NCBI RefSeq assembly: GCF_018320785.1
Contig: NC_054879.1
Coordinates: 43,266,698 to 43,330,697, forward strand
Direction: 5' to 3'
Origin: Cheilinus undulatus
Lineage: Eukaryota; Chordata; Actinopteri; Labriformes; Labridae
Length of the DNA stretch: 64,000 nt
The notes beneath the pieces are model-generated. The model ran no database searches, was not told the origin of the DNA, and was given only the letters and a program-made list of their open reading frames with translations. This document shows, piece by piece, positions 1-23,780 of this stretch; within the stretch, counting starts at the first letter, position 1; every line of letters begins with the position of its first letter. Position numbers and translations under genes: made by a program.

Positions 1-488
1 TTTTACAGCTTTTTTTAGTTTTTGTCTTAGTCTTTTGATTACATGTCTTTTAGTTTCAGTCACATTTTAGTCATTTCTGCACTTTTTAGTTTTAGTCAAC
101 AAAAACTCAAAACATTTTAGTCCATAAAAAGTCCTCACATTTTAGTCTTTTTTTCCATGCATTTATTCTCTTGCCTGAATCTGGAACCAAGTCATAGTAG
201 TGTGTTCTATACACCCTGTCAAATCTCAGGTCCCTGTTTTCTACTGCTGAAAGGCAGAAGAGATACAGATGCAATGTTTTTTTTTGACAGATTTACCCAC
301 AGTGGAGAAAATCATGGATTTTTAATATCCGACAAAAACTGACTTACATTTCAGTCTAAACTTACTTTTTGTCAGTTTCAATCATCACAGATCTCTTTTT
401 GGCTAGTCTTAGTCTAGTTGTCTTCATGGATAAAAAGGCTGTTGTCAAACATTTTTAGTCATAGTTTTAGTTGAAGAAATTAACACTG
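1..488 (+). mobile_element. hAT-type MITE, family A, copy 1 (cut by window edge)
   Basis: Built of repeated TTTTAGTC / ACTAAAA segments and ends GAAATTAACACTG. Same element as 4257-4756, 51399-51918 and 58567-59097. The left end lies outside the window. Confidence 0.8.
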
Positions 489-1879
489 CTCTAAAGCTGG
501 AGTCAGGCCCAAGAGCCAAATGTTAACTGTGGGGCTAGCGCTAAAGCTACAGATCCAACAAGCCCATGTATGATGGCATCTCAGGAGGGCCGTTAACAGG
601 GACTTAAAGGGGCCCATTTATGGGCAAGCCATGTGTAGATCTATTGGTAGATTTGAAAGATTTTGGACTTTCCCCTAAATAAAAGAATATCTTATCTTGA
701 AGGTAAATGTGAAGGTTTTTTTTTTTTTTTACCTGGGAGTGTTTGATTATCATAATTTGTGTACTTTTTTGAGCGAGTGTTGGTGCTTTATACCTTTCAG
801 TAGTTTACAATAATGGACATATTTTTATATCCAATTATTATGTTTGTGATGCAGCTGTCCATTTGTAAACCCTGCACTGTGACAACAAACATCGAGTCCC
901 ACATAATATAGTAACAAGTTTCACAGCTTTTTTGAGTTAAGGGGCCCTTGCTCATAGGGAAACATGCTGAGTTGGCCGAACTAAAAATAGCTGCTCTAAC
1001 TATTTAGGTGGAGCCTCGAAAATGTTGGCACAACTTGAATCTGTATGTTCATTTGGTATATGTCTTACATAATTTAAGAAATTCAGAATAATGTGTTGTT
1101 CCCATTAAGTTATCAAAAGTGCACTAAAAAATCATAATTTGGTCACTCAGCAGTAAACAAGTTTTTTTTAACAGTGTCAAGTTTCTTGAAATGCATATTC
1201 CAGTTTATAAATGATGTTTCAATTAATACATTTCATTTCCTCAACCCTTGAAGGAAAATTACACAACACCCCCATTCCCCTCAATTCAGTCCCTGATAGA
1301 AAAAAAAAAATAGAAATTCAGAATCACCAGGGATGAGATAGGTTGTTTACACTGAACAGAGGAGTTTTTAAGAAGCATTAAAAATAATAAACGAAATAGT
1401 TTTGATTTTTTTATGATTGTTTTGATAAGTCAAAGTCTAAAGGTTACACATCTCATAAGTTAATAATGACGCACAACATTATGAAATGGGTCAAATTTAC
1501 GTCATTCATTCACATACGACACTTGTAAACGACTAACCATATGGCATATCAATGGTTTGATACATTAAATCAAAATTGCACATTAAAGTTTGATTTTTAT
1601 AAGTTAATATATATCATGACTTTGTTTTTGTCAAACGTTTTGTCGCCAAACTTTCGATCAATGATGAGTTTATGTCTTTAAAGCAAAGAGTCGAATGACT
1701 TTAATATTACTTTATAGGTTTAATTATCTTTATCATGGTCAACTGGTATGCACTGTGAAATTTTTGTTTCTTATTATGTTGTTGAGGTCATGTATTTTTT
1801 TATTTATTATGTTATTCTCATGTGTCATTGAAGAAAACATGTATCACCCTCGCGATAAGAATTTTGCACACGATGCATG
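489..1879. other. 5' flank of tlk1, nothing recognised
   Basis: AT-rich, no coding frame above background, no repeat I could identify. Confidence 0.5.
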
Positions 1880-2450
1880 ACGTTTCATAGGCAACCACTT
1901 GAAGACGGAGAGGTGGCCCTGGAGTCAGGACGTACTGCTGAGGTGTGAAGAGGTTTGTGCCCTAAAACAGATCTAATTAGACATTTTCCCTCAGTTTCTG
2001 TCACTGTACCTGTGCCAAAGCAACTGTGGTGTATCAGGAGGTTCATTTCACAGTCTGTGTGAAGATTAACCGTGTGCGCGGCAGTGCCAAAACACGAAAA
2101 GTAGCTTGATGAGTGTCCAAAGTAGTGGAAGTTTGGAGGGGACGCCATCTTTGGTCCCAGCTCTCCACGTCCCCAACACGGACTGTGTTTTCAGCAACAT
2201 ACCACGGCAGTGGTGAAGGCCCGGGAAGGTATCGTGAAACGCTCTAAACCGCAAATATCTTTTCTACATGCTCGTTTTGGTGGTTTTGTGCACAGCGAAA
2301 GAAAATTGTTAAAAAATGACCGAGCAAATCTTGGTGGCGAAACCTGCTTGCTAGCTAACGTTACAGTAACCCGTCAGATCCAAAGTCAATTGAGCCTGTT
2401 TGGCTAGCTAGTAGCGCCGAGGACATAGGACCGTCTTTCTGTGCTCAGGC
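1880..2450 (+). promoter_or_regulatory. probable tlk1 promoter / 5' region
   Basis: This is a relatively CpG-containing island in otherwise AT-rich DNA, spanning the putative first exon. I see no clear TATA box. The placement rests on the exon-1 match only. Confidence 0.35.
2109..2212 (+). CDS. tlk1: tlk1 putative first exon (N-terminal extension), apparently frameshifted
   Basis: From the ATG at 2109 the sequence reads MSVQSSGSLEGTPS, close to the N-terminus of long mammalian TLK1. The match then continues in the +1 frame from TGG at 2152 as WSQLSTSPT, so one extra T in the TTT at 2150-2152 breaks the frame. In that second frame a donor at 2213 (GTGAAG) joins in frame with the acceptor at 8453 to give ...HGSGTMEELHS, which supports the exon end. 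As written, the ATG frame stops at 2214-2216. It could be a real frameshift, with translation starting at 8458, or a base error. The surrounding 1.9-2.4 kb has more CpG than its flanks, as expected of a promoter. The TSS is not located. Confidence 0.6.
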
Positions 2451-4256
2451 CAGTGCAGTAACCTAAAGATAAATACGTACATAATGGCGATAAAAAGCCT
2501 TATCAGAGCTGAAAGGTTTCCACTGTAGTCGGTGCATCTGTCTTTCAGCACGCTGCTATTATAAGCAAACAGTTGTGAAACTCCTGATAGATGTAGAAAT
2601 ATTATTACATCAGGAAATGTCAGGATGGTATCGAGCTTTTTTGGTGGTGGTTAACGGTATATCATTGTATTGTTAGCAGGAAATGCATAAGTTAGGGTTA
2701 CATCGTATTACTAGCAAACCTTTGTGAGTTCAGTGTGTTTCTCTGAATACAGTCCACTATATAATCATAGCCGACGATAATCTTTATTTTAATGGTTCGC
2801 AAAGGCATTAAACATAAGAGTATTTACGCATCTTTAAGTGAAGTTATAGTCTTTAAGGTGGCTCTTTGCTATTGATGCTACTGCTACGGATGGTAGGTAG
2901 CCTTGTTTGACCTTTTAGTGTTACTAACTTGGAGTAAAGTGGTAAAGCAGCCCCACTAAAATGAACATCCGTATACATGCAGCCTGCTGAAGAAACACTT
3001 TAATGTGCTTACCTGTGTGTTGTTGCTTATTGCTATTACAATTTGTAAACGCACTTACCTGCATAGTCAGTACATTTAACAAATACATAAATGATGGAGG
3101 ACTTTTACACAATTTTGGTCACTGAGCTTCTCTTTTTCTTTGGATTGTATGCAGTGATTGACATTTATCAGTGATGGCTGTTCATATCATTATAACACTT
3201 GTGATTTTATTAGAATAGGGAGATTATTTGGATTCTTTTCCTAATAAATGAAAAAGTAGCAATCGTGCTTGCCTATTGTGTGCAAGAGATTCTTTTACCA
3301 TGTGTCTGCCATAAACAGGTGGTCACTGCTGAGCAGCACAGAGTTAAAATGACATCCACAGCAAGGGTTGTAAGGGTTCAACCACTTGTTCTTGCAGGGG
3401 CTTGAATATAGATAATAGTTATGCACTGTGGCCTTGGTGTTCGAAACACAGGGACATCCTTGATAAACTTAGCGGATTCTGAAGGTAATGTTTGAGACTG
3501 GTATGGACTAACAGGAAAGATTAAGAGTGAGACCATGATTGTCCCCTTTAACAGCATTAAAGAGTGCTTTAAAGCCAATGTTTGTCATAAAGATTACATA
3601 GACGTTTAGATTTTTAATATCAGTTAACTGCATGCTGTTACTGCTTCAAACGAATATTTCAGGATGAGGTTTAAAATTTCAAGGCATTCATTCACAACTT
3701 AAATTATACCTATCAGTAGCAGTATCAAGCTGTAGCTTGTGAAAGGGGAAATGGTTTCATTTATTTGAATAGTGTGTAAAGGACGCAAGGAAACTAGTCA
3801 TTGTTGGCAGTGATTAAAAGTAGAAATATTGTTAGTAGACTAACCGTTTCACTAGTTAATGACATAGTGAAAGGTTTTGCTTTAATTTTGGGGCAACAAT
3901 CATATAGATACCTGGACTCACATGAGAATGATGGCTGCAAAAAGACTGCAGTTTTGATTCAAAGTCAAAGACACATGATAGGGAAATGTGACAAGCCTAC
4001 TTCATTGTGTTTGTATTGCTTAAGGAAGAGGAAATGAGCCAACTGCTTGATTGTTGCCAAGATATGTACTGTCAATATTCATTTAACCCACACAAGTACT
4101 CATAATATATGATCTAAAGCAAGAATTTGAATTTGAATTTGAGTCTATTTGTAAAGATTAGTTTATATTGTTAACCTCCTAAAACTGATTTTTTTTAAGG
4201 TTAAGGGTTGGATAAACTATTCAAGTTGGCTGTTGATCATGTAAATCTGATTGAAG

Positions 4257-4756
4257 CAGTGTTCATTTTGTCAACTAAAACTATGACTAAAAATGTTTGT
4301 TGACAGCCTTTTTTTCCATTACAAAAACTAGACTAAGACTAACAGAAATAGATCTGTGAGGACTACAACTGACAAAAAGTAAGTTTAGTTTTGTCAAGAT
4401 GACTTAAACTAGACTAAAATGTAATGTAGTTTTCGTTGGACATTAAAAATCCATGATATTTCTCTACTGTGGGTAATTCTGTCAAAAGAAGTGCATCTGT
4501 ATCTCTTTTGCCCCTTAGCAGTAGAAAGCAGGGACCCCAGGTTTTACAGGGTGCAGAGAACACACTACCATGATTTGGTACCAGATTTAGGCAAGAGAAA
4601 AAATGCTTGGACTAAAAGGAAAGACTAAAATGTGAGGACTTTTTATAGACTAAAACTATAAAGGGTAGAAATGACTTAAATGTGACTGAAACTAAAAGGT
4701 ATTTCATCTGAAGACTAAGACTGAGAAATTAAAAATATCTGCCCAAATTAACACTG
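4257..4756 (-). mobile_element. hAT-type MITE, family A, copy 2
   Basis: Begins CAGTGTTCATTTTG and ends AAATTAACACTG (inverted ends). Flanked by gattgaag and gatcaaag, an 8-base target duplication with 6 of 8 matching. Inserted in tlk1 intron 1. Confidence 0.82.
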
Positions 4757-6324
4757 GATCAAAGAAAATGTCTCCAGTCCACTTTGATGTACATTATCAT
4801 AACTATAATCATCCTTATTTCATTTCAGAGGTATCAAAGTCAAACAGGTTTCATTTATATCTCTTGAAAAATAACTGTTGCACTTCATTTTTATTTATGT
4901 AATACAGGCAATCATCTATAGATAAAAAATAAAAACAGTTTTTGAGTACTACGCTAATTGTAATTTGCTAGCAAATCTCTTTTCCATCGGCATTGTTAAG
5001 GTTATCAGTGAGTCCAATCAAGTGAGCCGCAGGTTAATTAGTCAGACAGTAAGTCACAAGATTCCTAACCTAATCCTAAAGTTTGTCAAAACCAATAGCA
5101 TGGTCTTGGTCCTTTTCTCTGCTGCTAAATCAATCATCTTGTTGAGTAAATATCAGGACCATAGCCAAGCTAAGAGGGGGAGGGGGGTCCCTTTTCCTTA
5201 AAAAAAATGATCTTTTTGCTGTTAATTCTCTCACTTTGAATAAATTTTGAGGAAAGCATATGAAAGTGCAACAATCTTGTGAGAAGGGGTAGTTTTACCA
5301 TAGCTATGGCAGGAGGGGGTAGGCAAAAAACCAAATTATTGGTGCTTAGTATGATGGAATTAACAAATAACATTGGCATGTCTGGGCGGAGACAAAACTC
5401 ATGCTTTGTTTTCCCCTATCAAAGTAAGCTTTCCTTCAACAAAGCTCATCTCCCTGCACAAATTAAACAAGCACTCTAGAGAAAAGTATCACATTTTTTT
5501 TGTTAAATACATTTGCTGAGACATCGAGGTTCAAATGTCACTGCTGCTTGTCATTAAAGACACAAGTGCAGCTCATGTATATTTGAATATTGACATCCTT
5601 TATTTATTAGATTATTTTAGAATCATTTGCTGTTCAACATTTATTTATATGAAAAATTACACTGACTTAAATTTTGGACCTTTGGCAATGGGGTTCCCCC
5701 TGACTCCTCCAAACCCCCCCGGCTATGGGCTTGAATATCTGGTTGTGGTTTCACTTGTGTTTGTGCTGTGTGAGATCTGTGCTTGTTGTTGAGTTGCTGA
5801 TAGCAGACAAGTACCTGTAATTAAAACAAGTGTTTTTTTCTGCTTTTTCTAAATATCATCCCCAGATGTAAAAATATTTTCCAAATGTCAAGCAGTTGCA
5901 ATGAATGTGTGAATCTGATGTGAACTTCTAACAGAGTGTCTACCTTTGCCTCACTATTGGCATTTGTGCTGCGAATAAGCTGGTCACTTGATCATTAAGG
6001 CTGATCCGACTCTGTGCAGCTCTCAGCTTTATCAACTACTCTGTTGTCTGGAGTATCTGAATACTTTCTGGTTGTCACATGAACTAGTCCTCTAGTGATT
6101 AATAGCTCATCGCTAGATTTATGTTGTGTGTAAAATAATGTAAAAACTGCAGTGATCAGGACAGAAGTGGTGTCTTGATTTTGGGGTGGGCTGTCAGGGG
6201 TGACTCCACTCTCCCCATCCTGCTGCCCTTGGCTGTTTCATACCTGTTGTAAAGCATTTCTCTCTTGGTATCATGTTCCTCTTTGAAGTGGCCCAGTGTG
6301 CCTGTTTGGCATTATATTAATACC

Positions 6325-7022
6325 TTAAAGAGGGGATGTTATACTTTCCAATGTTTAAAACAAATATAAAGTCACAATGTTGGGTGTCCATACTTCACGT
6401 ATGCAAATTTTCAAACTGCAAGATAAACGTATGTGGCAGTAATCTTGGAATTAGAGTATAAACTGATGAAAATGGTTCATTGGGAATCTCTCCGAGATCT
6501 CTCCAAGAACTTCCCGAGACGAGATTTCGATGAAGTGAACTGATGAGGTCATCGCAGTAGGATCTCCTGACTGGTTCGTGGTTCGTCTGTGCTGCCGGCA
6601 AAGCGGAACAGACTGCCCCCACAAGGCCTTTTGGCCATTTAGCCATTTAGTAACACAGTAATTAAACACTTACCAAACAGATACGCCCTGCTCTATCCTT
6701 CTCTGCTGCTGGTTTTCTTCCCCCTCTCTCTCCAAACTATCAGGGTCAGACTCCGGCAGCGGGCACAAAACTTTGAGTCCTGCTCACGGCCAGCCTCCGG
6801 AAAATCGGCTAGTCGGAGGAAAGCAGGTCCGTGGAGGGGGGTGTTAAAGAGACAGCAGCGAAAACGAAGCATTTCAGACGGAAGTTAAAATAAGGGTTTT
6901 TCAGGACGCCAGTGTTAGAAACATGAGGAGTTTTTTTGAGCTGTAAACCATGTTAAGCTACTATGTGGGTATCAGAGAGATGGTGTAAAGCCTTGAAAAA
7001 AGGCACAATACCCCCTCTTTAA
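6325..7022. mobile_element. TTAA-flanked MITE (about 0.7 kb)
   Basis: TTAA at 6325 and 7019 flank inverted ends AGAGGGGATGTTAT and ATACCCCCTCT. The GC-richer interior has no coding potential. The TTAA duplication suggests piggyBac-type mobilisation. Lies in tlk1 intron 1. Confidence 0.65.
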
Positions 7023-7091
7023 TAGTAGGCAGAATATTTGCTATGGGGACAAACGATGTGTAAGTATTTGTGACCATTGTTGAAAAAGTAG

Positions 7092-7512
7092 TAGGGCTGA
7101 ACGATTTTGGTATCCCCCAATATTGCAGTTGCGATTGGATATGTGATTATTCCTTAACTTTCTTTTATTCCTAAACAAGGGCTGAACAATTCTTTCAAAG
7201 TGTCTAATTCTGATGATTTTGACTCGTATCGCAAATTGGACATGTACTGTTGCATTGAAGGGTTTTTGCCATTCTTATATTTGATCAGAAAAAAGTACAA
7301 AAATGAAGGTAAATATTTTCGAGACTATTCTAAAATAAATGGCACCTGAATGATTGCATATGTCATGTATAACATCTCTGCTGCAAAAAAGTTAAAAACT
7401 GGTATTATGACACAAATTTCAGGTCAAAGGAATATTGCACCTTTAGCTATTTGAAAATTGCAGCAGGCCATATTGTGTTTTAATCTAATTTTCGATTAAT
7501 TGTCCAGCCCTA
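7092..7512. mobile_element. hAT-type MITE, family C, copy 1
   Basis: Ends TAGGGCTGAACGATTTTGG and CGATTAATTGTCCAGCCCTA. Flanks aaaagtag and aaaagcag form an 8-base duplication, 7 of 8 matching. Confidence 0.85.
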
Positions 7513-8457
7513 AAAAGCAGTAGAGTCAGTCCTCTTCCAGTAAGATGGAAGATTGTTTTGAAGGTTTGTGTGTTTGTTTGGATTGGATTTGATATTCTGT
7601 ATGATGTGGTGATGCTTGCCCTTGTATGTTAAGTGTATTCTGGATTTCTCTCACCTGCTGGTGTCGCAGTCCATCTTTTGAGGTGAAGATAAACACCACA
7701 CTCTGCTGCTGTCTTTGCACATATGTGTGTGGCTTGAAATGGTTGGGGGAAAATTAGTATATTTGTCTGTTTCATGCAAATGCATAGATTAAAATCTTGA
7801 TCAACAACTTGATTTTATTTACAGTCATTATTTTATTTTTAGATTTGAAAAAGGTTTCATTGCCTTATTTATTTTCACCTCAGTGGTTTCCTTTTGTCGT
7901 TTCAAAATGGTTGTCTTTTTGGAGCACAGGTTTCAATGGCAGACCCCTCTGAGTGTGCTGCAGCACTGAAGCCCAGGGAGCTCACATAACAGTGCCACAG
8001 CAGCGCATTATTCATCACTACCTAGCAGTCGACACATTGCTCCTGGACTACAGGGATAATAGCCTTGGTTGCACAGAAATGCTGTTTTCTTTTTTAAATA
8101 AAACAATAAATTATTTTATTTATGTTATTTTTCTGAACAAGTTACTACTTTTACAGTGAGATATAGTGGTGATAAAAAGAGTAACACATTAAAAAGCTTA
8201 CTCATCTCCTCAGTGCTGCACAAATGTAGAGTGAAACCTACCCTGCCTCTGGGGAATGGGCATAAATTTGGTCTCGGCCTATATTCTAGTCTAGACTTTA
8301 ACATCACCTGTCAGGACGTGCAACGTTTATCATAACTCTCCTCTCAGCTCATCGCCACTGTGCCATCTGATCTTGAGTGGGCATTGAAAAATTCAATCAA
8401 GCTGATCCTTGAATAAGTGAGTTACACTGTGAATTGTTGTTAACCTTCCCAGGCACC

Positions 8458-20781
<12,324 letters not shown>

Positions 20782-21665
20782 CAGCCTTGTACTGTGACGA
20801 TAACAAAGGCTAACCGACCAAGCGTCTCCCTCCGCCTGCTGAGCCCAGGGCTCGTGGGAGAAGGAGCAGCCAGAGACAGGGGGAGCAGGACACAGGAGGG
20901 GAGACCTCCGTTGACCTCCTCTGACCTGTACCAGGCTCCCTCTTGTTGACCAGGACTTGATCAGTGGAGGGAAGGGATGTTTTTTTAAAAGGACATTGGT
21001 GAAAGGATCTTCTGAGGGTCCGACAAGAGCACTGAAACTGACAACGTACCTTGAAGAAAATGTGACTGGACACTTTGTTCTGATGTTGCAGATGGAGAAG
21101 GCCTTAAAGGGCTGAAGGGAGACTTGGCAGCCAGCCGCTTAGATAAAATAACACGGTCCTGCCAGGGTTCAAATGATTCAGCTGCTAGATGTTAATTTAC
21201 TGTGAGGAGAGGGCAGTTATATAGAACTACAAAGATTTCACTTTTGATTTGGATAAATGTTTTGTTTTTCACAAGTGTTAGGCTTTAAATTGAGTTACTT
21301 AGCCATGAGAATGTAATGTGTAGCATACAAGTGGCAACTAGTGATGTAGGGTGGGGCAACATACTTACGTTTAATGCACAAAATAACCAAATGTAGAAAA
21401 ATGACAATGTATAAAATCCTATGCAGGAATATTAATTAACATAAATTGGAAACTGTATATGTTGTACAGGTGAATTTTCAAATTTTGGAGCTGCAGCAGT
21501 AATGTGTAAAAAGTTAAAAATTTCCCCATGTAAAACTAGTTTCCTGGATCGTTTCATTATGCTGCTTTGATGCTCTTACTTTTTCAAGGGCTGTATGTTT
21601 CTCTTCGGGTACACATTGTGCAGTTCTGCTAAGAGTGAATAATAAATGCCAGGAAACAGCTTTCT
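20782..21665 (+). other. tlk1: tlk1 3' UTR (extent inferred)
   Basis: Repeat-free sequence following the stop codon, up to about 20 bases past the AATAAA at 21641. A second AATAAA lies at 22247, so a longer UTR overlapping gorasp2 is possible. Confidence 0.5.
21641..21646 (+). terminator. candidate tlk1 polyadenylation signal
   Basis: Exact AATAAA 860 bases after the tlk1 stop codon. A second AATAAA at 22247-22252 is an alternative. Confidence 0.45.
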
Positions 21666-22281
21666 TTCCCACTGAATGGTGCAAAAGAAGATACCAGCCT
21701 GTTCATTCTGATGTTCACATCCATACTCGCCACCTGATAATACAGCAAAAATTACAGGATGCAATCTGCCAGCATTTGTCTAATTTTTCTTATTTAACGT
21801 TGCCACCTAGTGGCTTTGTTTGGTACTGCGTTGTTTCAGGTAAAACCCAACACACATTTGACATGCACAAAAGAAGTCATGAAGCAGAGGCTGTGGTAGA
21901 GAAAATACATTGGTTTAATCAAGGCAACAGTATCTCACTTTACAAATATTATTTATGTACAAAAACAAACCCTTGAATCTGTGTAATGGCTACAGTGATT
22001 TAGCAAGTAAACCTGCTTTCATAAAAGTAAAGCCCTACCGGTACAAGTTAATACTGCTTCATACCCTAAAGGCTTACGTGGTATACAGAGCCCCTAAAAG
22101 TTTAATAAAATATTTACATTTTGCTAAAGGGCTTTTAATAATTGTGTTCCTTAAAATCAAACACAGCTGCAAAGAGGAATGCAAAATGTATTGAGTCTCA
22201 TCATCTCTCTGTGCAGTGTGTAGAAAGTTGGCTTATTGTGGCAATCAATAAAAACCACCTAAGACCACAATAAACTAATCT

Positions 22282-23168
22282 GGGCTGCACGGTGGTGCAG
22301 GGGTTAGCGCTGCTGCCTCACACAAGAAGGTTCCTGGTTCGCTTCCCGGTCAGGGCCTTTCTGTGCGGAGTTTGCATGTTCTCCCCGGGTACTCAGGCTG
22401 TCTCCCAACCCCAAAAACATGCTCATTAGGTTAACTGGTGACTCTAAATTAGCCATAAGTGAGCATCCCTGGTTGTCTGTCTCTTTGTGTCAGCCCTGTG
22501 ATTGGCTGAATCTCAATCTCCTCCCTAAACCCTGAACCCTTATTGACTTAACTGACTTCACCTGGAAGGTGATTAAGTGCATGAGGCTGCAAGGGCTCGA
22601 AATAGTAGAAACAGGAATGGGACAGCCCTTTGTTTTTGTTGACAGTCAGCATCTTGCAGAGCTTAAAACAAAGCGTGCCTCACTTATAGACCTGTTTTCT
22701 CACTGGATGAAAGCTGTTTTATACTTAAAGGAAGAACACTTCTTTTTTGCAACATCCACCCCTTTTTCCCCCTTCCATGTTTTTTCTTTACAATGTTGCT
22801 CTTTTCACTTCTTTTTATAGGGTTTGCTAGAGGGCATCCCCCGGAAATCTGTCATACGTCACAATGCCATGAACTACAGGTAATTCCCTCACGCTAAGTC
22901 TACAGATATGCTCACCTACAGAAAGGGTGCATGAAGGGCTCAAAAAGTCTGCGAGAGATCCCTCGCACACTTTTTTAAGTTTGACAGCGGGACAGCCCTA
23001 CGCCCTTATGGACTTCATGGGAGCGCACCTCAGTTAGTGAGTGTGGACATTGAGATTCAGTCATTGACTGGCAACCAGTCCAGGGTGTACCCCACCTCTC
23101 ACCCAATGACAGCTGGGATAGGCTCCACGACCTGTAACAGGACAAGCGGTATAGAAAATGGATGGATA
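22282..23168 (+). mobile_element. tRNA-like retroposon (SINE-like), split by a nested insertion
   Basis: The head GGGCTGCACGGTGGTGCAG contains an A-box-like TGGTGCAGGGG, with a B-box-like GGTTCGCTTCC downstream. The tail is AGCTGGGATAGGCTCC ... AAGCGGTATAGAAAATGG. This is a very common teleost dispersed repeat. Its two halves are separated by 22507-23059. Lies in the gorasp2 3' flank or UTR. Confidence 0.75.
22507..23059. mobile_element. DNA transposon nested inside the retroposon
   Basis: Ends TGAATCTCAATCTCC and GGACATTGAGATTCA are inverted repeats (14 of 15). Flanks gtgattggc and gtcattgac look like a 9-base target duplication (7 of 9), and removing one copy restores the host repeat. The 9-base duplication suggests a MULE-type element. 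No open frame. Confidence 0.72.
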
Positions 23169-23553
23169 AACTAATCTTATGGATCAGAGGAAATGCAAAA
23201 GTAGCTAAAAAAGTAATGCCTTTCATAAATTTTTTAGGGGCTCTGTACTAAAAAGGTCAAACTGACAGACTTGCACACTAATAGTAACCTGCTTCCCCTC
23301 ATATTTTACATTTAAGGGTTCTTGTGTGACGTAGCGGAAACAAACTGCACTTCAGTTGCAGGACTGCAGCATACGGACACGAGGATAACAATCTATGCAT
23401 GTGAGACGAGCAGCAATGTAGCTCCAGTATCCTCAACATACAGAAGCTCATTAAGAAATCATAGCGGTGTATACGGAAAAGTGTCAGTTTAGCCATGCAG
23501 CTAATAAACCGGCTCTGTTGTACTTAGACTGAAGAAGTTAACAATGTTGTCTG

Positions 23554-23780
23554 CTAAGACAAGTCTGTGGTCATTGGGATATTTATGGATTCACTGGTGT
23601 TCACTGATGATTGGATGGAGGTTTTGCTCAGTGAATTGTTCATTATGAGGGTGGAGGAGGGAGATGCGGTTTCATGTGTAGCAGCAGGAGCTGTATAAGC
23701 AGTGATGGGAGGAAGAATAAAGTCAGGAGGGGGCAAGGTTACACCAGGGACTCCAGCAGGCAGAGAGAGAGGTGGAAGAC
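23554..23780 (-). CDS. gorasp2: gorasp2 exon 10 (last coding exon)
   Basis: 227 bases, phase 1, stop TAG at 23554-23556. Begins [20 protein letters not shown], then a Ser/Thr-rich end that is weakly conserved. Confidence 0.9.

Larger units (their letters stand above)
2213..8452 (+). other. tlk1: tlk1 intron 1
   Basis: Holds the three MITEs at 4257, 6325 and 7092. Nothing else is recognised. Confidence 0.55.
21895..23553 (-). other. gorasp2: gorasp2 3' UTR and 3' flank (extent inferred)
   Basis: Follows the gorasp2 stop codon and holds the tRNA-like retroposon at 22282-23168 with another element nested in it. I found no AATAAA on this strand. The nearest weak signal is ATTAAA at 21914-21919. 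The true end is uncertain. Confidence 0.3.

Noticed and set aside
22282..22400. tRNA gene
   Set aside because: A-box- and B-box-like motifs are present, but no cloverleaf with an anticodon arm was found, and the sequence continues as a dispersed retroposon.
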